Origin: Curvularia sp. ZM96
Lineage: Eukaryota > Ascomycota > Dothideomycetes > Pleosporales > Pleosporaceae
NCBI GenBank assembly: GCA_022457065.1
Contig: JAJGBQ010000022.1
Span: forward strand, 1 to 13,345
DNA: 13,345 bases
Direction of reading: 5' to 3'
In this document: one piece after another, positions 7,873-13,345 of the stretch
How the letters are laid out: each line of letters begins with the position of its first letter
How positions within the stretch are numbered: the first letter of the stretch is position 1
The notes under the pieces: generated by a model
The model's database searches: none
What the model saw: only the letters and a program-made list of their open reading frames with translations
What the model was told of the DNA's origin: nothing
Translations under genes and position numbers: made by a program

Positions 7873-7921
7873 CACGCCGGCGGGGACCGGCACGGAATGA
7901 AAGGCGCGCGCCGGCGTGGGG
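7870..7921. repeat. Second inverted repeat in the ahpC-ahpF gap
   Basis: CCCCACGCCGGCG (7870-7882) pairs perfectly with CGCCGGCGTGGGG (7909-7921), with a 26-base loop. It begins 22 bases after the ahpC stop and shares three bases (7870-7872) with the arm of the neighbouring 19-bp repeat. It is the first structure an ahpC transcript would form and is a reasonable factor-independent pause or mRNA 3'-end hairpin. Confidence 0.7.
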
Positions 7922-7942
7922 CCACGGCAGGCCGGTACCGCG

Positions 7943-8489
7943 TTAGATCTTGCCGACCAGGTCCAGCGACGGGGTCAGGTCTCTCGCCTTCCTTCCACTT
8001 GGCCGGGCAGACCTGGTTCGGGTTGGCGGCGGTGAACTGGGCAGCCTTCAGCTTGCAGGGTCTCGGACAACGTCACGGGCGATCTCGTTGGAGTGGATCT
8101 CCAGGGTCTTGATCACGCCCTTCCGGGTTGATGATGAAGGTACATGCGCAGGCCAGGCCCCTTCCGGAATGCACGCCGAAGGCATTGGTGAGCTGATGGT
8201 CGGGTCGCCGACCAGCGAACTGGGCCTTGCCGACGGCCGGCGAGGTTTCGTGCCACACCTTGTGCGAGAAGTGGTGTCGGTGGTGGATGATGTAGACTCG
8301 GCCGGCCTTCGAACTCGGCGTAATGGTCAGCGCGTCCTCGATCTCGGTCGGGCAGTTGAAGGCGAAGGCGGCGGCATGAAGATCAGACGGACCACTGGCC
8401 CTTCAGGCTGGCGTTGTCGGAAACCTTGATCGAACTCGCCATTGTGGTGCGTTGGCTTGAACGGCTGGATCTGGGTTGATCAGGGACAT
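7943..8489 (-). CDS. ahpC: Alkyl hydroperoxide reductase AhpC (peroxiredoxin), heavily frameshifted
   Basis: Two-cysteine peroxiredoxin that reduces hydrogen peroxide and organic peroxides and is recycled by AhpF. ATG at 8489 (MSLIN) follows GAGGA; the end LTPSLDLVGKI with TAA at 7945-7943 is typical. Readable pieces in changing frames are FNCPTEIED with the peroxidatic Cys (codon 8354-8352), SHKVWHETSPAVGKAQF, QLTNAFGVH, TFIINPEG, LEIHSNEIARDV, KAAQFTAANPNQVCPAKWKE with the resolving Cys (codon 8010-8008), and the C-terminus. The locus is 547 bases, against about 564 for a 187-residue family member, so bases have been lost overall. Both losses and insertions occur, and no frame stays correct for more than about 80 bases. 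This is the most damaged gene of the window, but its start, both cysteines and its end are plain. Confidence 0.93.
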
Positions 8490-8532
8490 CGTTTTTCCTC
8501 TGGTGAAGGGGAGGGGTGAATCGACAGGAGCT

Positions 8533-8562
8533 AGGTTACCGATTCGCTCGCGATAAGAACAA
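8533..8562 (-). promoter_or_regulatory. ahpC: Candidate ahpC promoter
   Basis: Reading the minus strand, TTGTTC (8562-8557) and TAACCT (8538-8533) are separated by 18 bases and lie about 45-75 bases upstream of the ahpC start. The OxyR-type palindrome lies just upstream of the -35 box, as expected for activation. The boxes are imperfect, so the call rests mainly on spacing and location. Confidence 0.45.
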
Positions 8563-8579
8563 TCCATTGATTGCATCTA

Positions 8580-8602
8580 TTTGATAGATGGAGTCTATCA
8601 AA
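8580..8602. promoter_or_regulatory. OxyR-type operator upstream of ahpC
   Basis: TTTGATAG-N7-CTATCAAA is a perfect 8-bp inverted repeat with a 7-base spacer. It contains ATAG-N7-CTAT, the half of the OxyR consensus ATAGntnnnanCTAT. One further consensus base agrees (A at position 10) and one differs (C in place of T at position 6). The adjoining second half-site toward the -35 box (about 8558-8572) matches poorly. Position upstream of the ahpC promoter and the presence of oxyR in the same cluster support the call. Confidence 0.7.
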
Positions 8603-8746
8603 GTGCCATGAGCCAGCACTGAACCATGCCGCTCCCATCCTGCAACTGCTTGGGTGATGTGGCAGCAATCGCCCGATGTGAAGAGCGCTGATAGCCCCTC
8701 CTTATGTCCTCTGGCGAAACCTGAACGGATTCCAGCTTTTTGCAGC
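8603..8746. other. Gap between ahpC operator and prmC repeats, no gene seen
   Basis: The non-coding gap between divergent ahpC and prmC runs from 8490 to about 8829. Its left part holds the ahpC promoter and operator and its right part holds hairpin repeats. In 8603-8746 I see no conserved protein, RNA gene or clear promoter. The prmC promoter should lie here or in the repeats but cannot be pointed to. Confidence 0.4.
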
Positions 8747-8826
8747 GTCGAGCCATGCTCGACGGGACCTGTAGAGCCGGAGCCTACGCTCGCCGAAAAC
8801 GAGAAGTAGCCGAGCATCCTGGCTCA
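8747..8826. repeat. SMAG-like hairpin cluster upstream of prmC
   Basis: GTCGAGC-CAT-GCTCGAC (8747-8763) is a perfect hairpin. GTAGAGCCGGAGCCTACGCTCG (8771-8792) has the GTAG foot and a GAGC/GCTC stem, and GTAGCCGAGCATCCTGGCTCAC (8806-8826) looks like a degenerate inverted partner. GTAG-footed short palindromes in tandem or inverted pairs are the form of S. maltophilia SMAG repeats. The second and third units are imperfect here, possibly through sequence errors. Confidence 0.55.
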
Positions 8827-8829
8827 CAA

Positions 8830-9689
8830 TTGAGGCACGTCTTCCCAACCGAACCCACCCTGCGCCAGATCGTGGCCGAGGCCAGCGCCCGCCTGGGCGG
8901 CATCGACGCCCGCCACGAGGCCGAACTGCTGCTGCTGCACGCACTGAGCGCCTGCGTAGCTGGCTGTTCGCCTCATGCCACCGATCCGCTGCCGCTGCCG
9001 AACAGGCCACCTTCGAAGCACTGCTGGCCCGCCGCGTGGCCGGTGAGCCGGTGGCCTTCACCTGACCGGCCGCCGCGGTTTCTGGACGCTGGACCTGGAG
9101 GTCGACCCGGCCACGCTGATTCCGCGCCCGGAAACCGAGCTGCTGGTGGAACTGGCGCTCGAGCGCCTGCCGGCCAACCGCGACCGCAGGTGGCCGACCT
9201 CGGCACCGGCAGCGGTGCGATCGCCTTGGCGCTGGCCAGCGAGCGGTCGCAGGCGCAGGTGCTGGCCACCGATGCCAGCCTGGGCGCGCTGGCCGTGGCC
9301 AGCAACGCCGCGCGCCATGAACTGCGCAACGTGCGCTTCGCCGAGGGCGGGCACGACTGGCACGCGCCGCTGCAGGGCGCGCGTTTCGACCTGATTGCCA
9401 GCAACCCACCGTACATCGCCAGCGACGACCCGCACCTGGAACAGGGTGACCTGCGCTTCGAACCGGCCACCGCGCTGGCCTCGGGTCCGGACATCGGATG
9501 ACATCCGCCGCATCGTCGACGGCGTACAGGCCCACCTGCTGCCTGATGGTTGGCTGTGCTGATCGAGCATGTTGGGACTTGCAGGAGGCGATCCGCGCGT
9601 TGTTCGACGCGGAGGGTTTCACCGAGGTGCAGACCGTGCAGGACCTGAGCAGCGCGACCGCATCACCCCGGGGCCGGCGTCCGGCCTAG
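8830..9689 (+). CDS. prmC: Peptide chain release factor N5-glutamine methyltransferase PrmC (HemK), frameshifted
   Basis: SAM-dependent methylation of the GGQ glutamine of release factors RF1/RF2. From about 8850 the protein reads TEPTLRQIVAEASARLGGID, ARHEAELLLLHALSA, then in other frames LTGRRGFW, TLDLEVDP and LIPRPETELLVELALERLPA. The SAM motif VADLGTGSGAIALALAS and the catalytic NPPY (9403-9414, in IASNPPYIASDDPHLEQGDL) follow, ending RRPA with TAG at 9687-9689. About 286 codons is typical. The start is unsure: TTG at 8830-8832 is the only in-frame start-like codon close by. The expected ATG before TEPT may be lost in CACGTCTTCCCAACC (8836-8850) through an indel. Frame changes occur near 8957, 9000, 9060, 9095, 9190, 9497, 9555, 9580 and 9650. 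Confidence 0.92.
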
Positions 9690-9734
9690 AATGGAGGTTT
9701 CCTGCCGCGGCAGGGCATCACCCGAGCTGCACGC

Positions 9735-10679
9735 ATGCGGCGTACGCTGTACCTCCGCCATCACCCTCACGACGTCGGCACCTCTGAAGGTCGACGATCG
9801 CCACACCCTGTACTTCGAACAGTGCGGCAACCTGGACGGCAAGCCGGTGGTGATGCTACCTGCGGCCCGGCGGCGGCAGCGACAAGATGCGCCAGTTCCA
9901 CGACCCACCAAGTACCGCCGCATCATCCTGTTCGACCAGCGGTGCCGGCTGTTCCACCCCGCACACCGCGACCTGGTGGACAACACCACCTGGACCTCGT
10001 TGCTGATATCGAGAAGCTGCGCGAACACCTCAAGGTCGATCGCTGGCAGGTGTTCGGTGGCAGCTGGGGTTCGGACCCTGGCCCTGGCTTATGCCGAGAC
10101 CCATCCGCAGCGCGTGACCGAACTGGTCCTGCGCGGCATCTTCATGCTGCGTCGCTGGGAACTGGAGTGGTTCTACCAGGAAGGCGCTAACCGTCTGTTC
10201 CTGATGCGTGGGAGCATTACCCTGCCGATTCCGCCGGTGGAACGTCATGACCTGATCTCGGCCTTCCACCGCCGCCTGACCAGCGAAAACGAAACCACCC
10301 GCCTGGAAGCGCCGGAAGGCGTGGGCGGTGGAAGGCGCGACCAGTTTCCTGCACGTCGATGACGACTTCATCAACAGCCAAGCAGAAGACTCGCACTTCG
10401 CGCTGGCGTTCGCCCGCATCGAGAACCACTACTTCGTCAACGGCGGCTTCTTTCGAGGTGGAAGACCAGCTGCTGCGCGACGCACACCGCATTGCCGATA
10501 TTCCGGGCGTGATCGTGCACGGCCATGACGTGGTCTGCCCGCCGGGCTGGCCAACGCCTGGGACCTGATTCGGGCGTATGGCCGAAGGCGAAGCTGGAAA
10601 TCACCCCGGTTTCGGGTCATTCGGCGTTCGAAGCCGAGAACGTGGATGCGCTGGCGCGCCACCGGATAGCTTTGGCCTG
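9735..10679 (+). CDS. pip: Proline iminopeptidase (alpha/beta hydrolase, peptidase family S33), frameshifted
   Basis: Releases N-terminal proline from peptides in the cytoplasm. It starts with ATG at 9735 (MRRTLY). Recognisable blocks are LKVDDRHTLYFEQCGN, KPVVML, KYR and IILFDQR, DLVDNTTW, and EKLREHLKVDRWQVFGGSWG with the nucleophile Ser at 10062-10064. LALAYAETHPQRVTELVLRG, IFMLRRWELEWFYQEGANRL, IPPVERHDLISAFHRRLTSE, FARIENHYFVNGGFF, DVVCP with the acid, and PVSGHSAFEAENVDAL with the catalytic His (10618-10620) follow. Single-base breaks occur about every 50-100 bases, including an extra G near 10074. The HGGPGGG oxyanion segment near 9857-9885 is garbled. No clean stop is visible; the end is set just before the repeat at 10684, and a TAG in another frame is at 10667-10669. 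The gene begins 45 bases after prmC and may share its transcript. Confidence 0.9.
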
Positions 10680-10683
10680 GTCG

Positions 10684-10752
10684 GTGCCGGCCGCTGGCCG
10701 GCAACCGGGAAGGGTTGGATCGCGCAGACGCCGGCCAGCGGCCGGCGCTACC
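10684..10752. repeat. Inverted pair of SMAG repeats between pip and the LysR gene
   Basis: Unit 1 is GCCGGCC-GCT-GGCCGGC (10686-10702). Unit 2 is GCCGGCC-AGC-GGCCGGC (10730-10746). Each is a perfect 7-bp hairpin with a 3-base loop, and one is the reverse complement of the other. On the minus strand unit 2 begins GGTAGC, the GTAG foot of SMAG elements; the unit 1 foot reads GTCG. The pair lies exactly at the convergent gene ends and can serve as a terminator or 3'-end stabiliser for both. Confidence 0.85.
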
Positions 10753-11638
10753 AGTCCCGGCCAGCAACGCGTCGGCCAGCACCTGAAGCTTCGGCGAATG
10801 CTGGCGCGACGGCGGGTAGATCAACGACAGTGCCTGCGGCCGCGCCTCGAATGGCTGCAGCAGCGCGCTGCAGGCGGCCGTCGGCCAACGCATCGGCCAC
10901 CGCGAATCCATCACCTGCACGATGCCGATACCGGCGATGGCCGCTTCACGCCGGATCGCCGCTGTCGAACACCATCCGCGTCGGTGGTGTGACCTCACGC
11001 AGTTGCCCGTCCTGCAGAAACTGCCAGTCCACCAGCCGGCCACTGCGCAGGTTGCGCACCGCCAGGCAGGCGGATCCTGCAGCGAGGCTACATCGCCCGG
11101 TGCGCCACAGCGGGCCAGATAGGCGGGCTGGCCACTGTCACCAGCGCAGCGGCTGCAAGGGCCGCGCGACGATGCGCTGATCGGCGATGACGCCGGTGCG
11201 CAGCGCTGCATCGAAACCTTCTTCAACCAGATCGACCAGGCGGTCGCTGAGCACGGCTTCCACCCGCAGCTGCGGATGCTGCTGCAGCAACGGCGCCAGC
11301 ATCGGCACCAGCACCTTGCGCCCGAACATCGACGGCGCACTGATCTTCAACGTGCCCGAGGGCGTGCACGGCGGTCGGCCAGTTGCCGCTCGGCATCGTC
11401 CAGGCCGGCCAGCAGGGGGGCCACCTGTTCCACGAACTGGCGGCCATCCGTCAGCGCCACGTTGCGGGTATCTCCGCTGCAGCAGCTTCACCCCCAGCGT
11501 GGCCTCCAGCCGGCCGATCGCGCGGGACAGGCCGGACTGGCTCAGGCCGAGCTGGCCGGCGGCCACCGTGAAGCTGCGTGCTTCGGCGACCTGCACCAGC
11601 ATGCGCACCGCATTGAGGTCCATCGAGGCTGCATTCAT
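10748..11638 (-). CDS. LysR-type transcriptional regulator, frameshifted
   Basis: Starts MNAASMDLNAVRMLVQVAEA at 11638; ATGs at 11650 and 11623 are alternatives, none with a good Shine-Dalgarno. The DNA-binding domain reads ARSFTVAAGQLGLSQSGLSR and AIGRLEATLGVKLLQR, a standard LysR winged helix-turn-helix. The effector domain begins with RPSGTLKISAPSMFGRKVLV and continues QQHPQLRVEAVLSDRLVDLV, EEGFDAALRTGVIADQRIVA, ASLQD and AAIAGIGIVQVMD, then RPQALSLIYPPSRQHSPKLQ and VLADALLAG. Breaks include TGGGTG to TGGTG near 11141, which creates a stop, and others near 11475, 11440, 11365, 11125 and 10970. The stop is probably the TAG at 10750-10748, reached if one base was lost nearby. About 297 codons is normal. 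It is divergent from an MFS transporter 53 bases away, which suggests that it regulates that gene; the inducer is unknown. Confidence 0.88.
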
Positions 11639-11691
11639 GCTTAAAATCATGACAGATAGGGCGGCAGGGGTTTATTGAGTTGTCCGCATCA

Positions 11692-13122
11692 ATGAGACTG
11701 CGCCCCCGCCGCTCCAACCCGCCGATGCCTCCCCTCAAACACCGCGCTGGGCGCTGACCCTGCTGGCCACCGCGCAGCTGATCATCGCCCTGGACGCCAC
11801 CATCATCTTCGTCGCCCTGCACGACATGGGCCGCGCGCTGCAGATCACGCAGCAGCTGCAATGGGTGGTCAGTGCTCACACCGCCTTCGGCGGCAGCCTG
11901 CGTTGGGGGCCGTGCCGCCGACCTGGTCGGCCGCCGCCGTTTCTACCGGCTGGGCATGCTGCTGTTCGCACTGGCCTCGCTGCTTGGTGCGCTGGCGCCG
12001 AATGCGACCCTGCTGATCATCGCGTGCCGCACAGGGCGTCGGTGGCGCTGCTGTTCCCGGCTGACGTTGGCATTGATCAACACGCTGTACGCCGAAGGTC
12101 CGGTGCGCAACCGCGCGCTGGCGATCTGGAGCATGGCCAGCGCTGTCGGCCTGGCGCTGGGCACGCTTCTGGGTGGCGTATTGACCCAGGTATTCGGCTG
12201 GCCGGCGGTGCTGGCGGTGATCGTGCTGTTGGCCACGCTCGCGCCGCGTCGCCGCCGGTGCTTGGCTGCCGGCCGATGGTCCCCGAGTGCAGGGGCGCTT
12301 GTCTGACCTGGCCGGCTGCCTCACCGTCACCGCCGGCGGCAGCCTGCTGGTTACCACCCTGGTGCAAGGGCCGGAGTGGGGCTGACGGCGCCGGCCACGC
12401 TCATCTGCCTGCTGCTTTCAGCGGTACTGCTGACCGTGTTCGTGCAGATCGAGAAGCGCAGCCGTGATCCGCTGATGCAGTTTTCGCTGCTGCGCCTGCC
12501 CGGCCTGGCGCGGGACTGGGCCTGACCTTGCCTTCATGAGCAGCTACGGCGTGCAGTACTACTTCCTGGCGCTGTACTTCCAGGATGGCTATGGCTGGAG
12601 CCCGCTGCAGGCTGGCATGGCGTTCCTGCTGCCGACGCTGGTGTGCACCTTCGGCATCCGTATTGCCGAACGCATGCTGCGGCGCCGTTCGCCACGGCAG
12701 GTGCTTGGCCTGCTTTCGCCGCCGGTGCCATCGGCATCGCCGCGGTGGCGCTGGCAATGCTGCATGGCGCCGGCTACTGGCCGCTGCTGCCGGGCATCGT
12801 GGTGCTCAGCATCGGCCAGGGCATGAGCTGGACGGCGATGTGGATCGTGGCCGGCAGGTGTGCCGGGACCGGCAAGGTGTCGCGTCCGGCATGGCGGCCA
12901 CCGCCCAGCAGATCGGCGGCGCCTTGGGATTGGCGGTACTGGTGATGATCGCCAACGCGCGCGCGCACGCAGGCAGCAACCAGTCCTGGACACCTGCAGG
13001 GCATGGTCAATGCACAGTACGGCGCCGCGCTGTTCGCCGCGCTCGGCGTGGTGATCGCGCTGGTCCTGGCGCCCGGCGCCGGTGACTCGGCAGCGACCGC
13101 CTGCCTGAGCACCGACGCATGA
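11692..13122 (+). CDS. MFS drug/proton antiporter-type transporter (DHA2-like), frameshifted
   Basis: Probable inner-membrane proton-driven exporter. The best start is ATG at 11692 with one base missing after it, because the frame from 11697 reads TAPPPLQPADASPQTPRWAL directly into TLLATAQLIIALDATIIFVA. ATG at 11725 is an alternative. Helix 1 with its Asp and the loop GRRRFYRLGM (motif A type) are visible. Further blocks are ALASLLGALAPNATLLIIA, NRALAIWSMASAVGLALGTL, LLGGVLTQVFGWPAVLAVIV, LICLLLSAVLLTVFVQIEKR, SSYGVQYYFLALYFQDGYGW, SPLQAGMAFLLPTLVCTFGI, VLSIGQGMSWTAMWIVAG, ASGMAATAQQIGGALGLAVL and GAALFAALGVVIALVLAPGA. About 475 residues fits the 14-helix DHA2 group; the substrate cannot be told. 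TGA is at 13120-13122. Breaks lie near 11900, 12030, 12055, 12245, 12384 (TGGACG to TGACG), 12515, 12535, 12705, 12860 and 12990. Confidence 0.88.
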
Positions 13123-13345
13123 TCGAACTGCTGGACCTGCGACAGACCCTGCATGCCTTCGCCGCCTGCAACGATGATGATGAGGTGAACGCCTTCGGCT
13201 CAGGTGATGGCCAGCGACGAGGACCTGCTGGCGGCACGGTCGTGGTTGCCGTCATCCAGTGATGAAGCGCTGGATGACGATGGCGAGCGATCGGCCGCTT
13301 CGGTAGCGATGGGGCTGTTCCCGTATCTGGAACCGGCGACGTTTG
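13119..13345 (+). CDS. Unknown acidic protein, N-terminal part
   Basis: ATG at 13119 overlaps the MFS stop by four bases (ATGA), the usual arrangement for translational coupling. It reads MIELLDLRQTLHAFAACNDD, DEVNAF, then after a shift near 13200 AQVMASDEDLLAARSWLPSS, SDEALDDDGERSAASVAMGL and FPYLEPATF, leaving the window at 13345. The shift fits two extra or one lost base in TTCGGCTCAGG. It is rich in Asp and Glu, with no signal peptide or membrane segment in what is visible. I do not recognise the family. Its placement suggests cotranscription with the transporter, but no functional link is shown. Confidence 0.55.

Noticed and set aside
7228..8112. 294-codon open frame on the plus strand across ahpF, the gap and ahpC
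   Set aside because: It is antisense to two recognised genes and runs through the palindromes; no domain seen.
8536..8817. 93-codon minus-strand frame upstream of ahpC
   Set aside because: It overlaps the ahpC operator, promoter and the SMAG-like hairpins, and has no conserved features or ribosome binding site.
10684..10752. CRISPR repeats
   Set aside because: There are only two GC-rich hairpin units, inverted to each other, with no spacer regularity. They fit SMAG elements.

Overview
The window looks like chromosomal DNA of a Stenotrophomonas (S. maltophilia complex) or a close xanthomonad. It is very GC-rich. The minus-strand order ahpC-ahpF-oxyR is the one known from Xanthomonas. The intergenic gaps hold GTAG/GCCGGCC hairpins like the SMAG repeats described in S. 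maltophilia, and most proteins read like Xanthomonadaceae housekeeping proteins. I see no phage, plasmid, CRISPR array, tRNA or rRNA gene, and no convincing new multi-gene system.

Layout. 1-1969, minus: start of an unknown inner-membrane protein, a hairpin, then glnS. 2122-~3109, plus: a small DUF2007-type protein and msrA (methionine sulfoxide reductase A). 3150-3544: two mirror-image palindromic repeats around a strong bidirectional terminator. 3594-8489, minus: tal, rnk, oxyR, ahpF and ahpC, read in the order ahpC to tal. 8490-8830: ahpC promoter with an OxyR-type operator, then SMAG-like hairpins. 8830-~10679, plus: prmC and pip (proline iminopeptidase). 10684-10752: an inverted SMAG pair at a convergent junction. 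10748-11638, minus: a LysR regulator. 11692-13122, plus: a divergent DHA2-type MFS transporter, overlapped by an unknown acidic protein that leaves the window.

Function. The core is an oxidative-stress block. OxyR senses peroxide through two cysteines, AhpC/AhpF reduce peroxides, and MsrA on the other side of the terminator repairs oxidised methionine. Tal (pentose phosphate pathway) can support NADPH supply. The LysR-MFS pair is a separate regulator-efflux module.

Main caveat. Almost every gene, including the normally essential glnS, is broken by many one- or two-base indels. Most are one base lost from a run of two to four identical bases, and the encoded protein continues well conserved in another frame. 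I read this as consensus sequencing error (unpolished long-read or homopolymer-limited data), not gene decay. Genes are therefore given as single loci over their full extent. Residue numbers and exact ends in broken genes are approximate.
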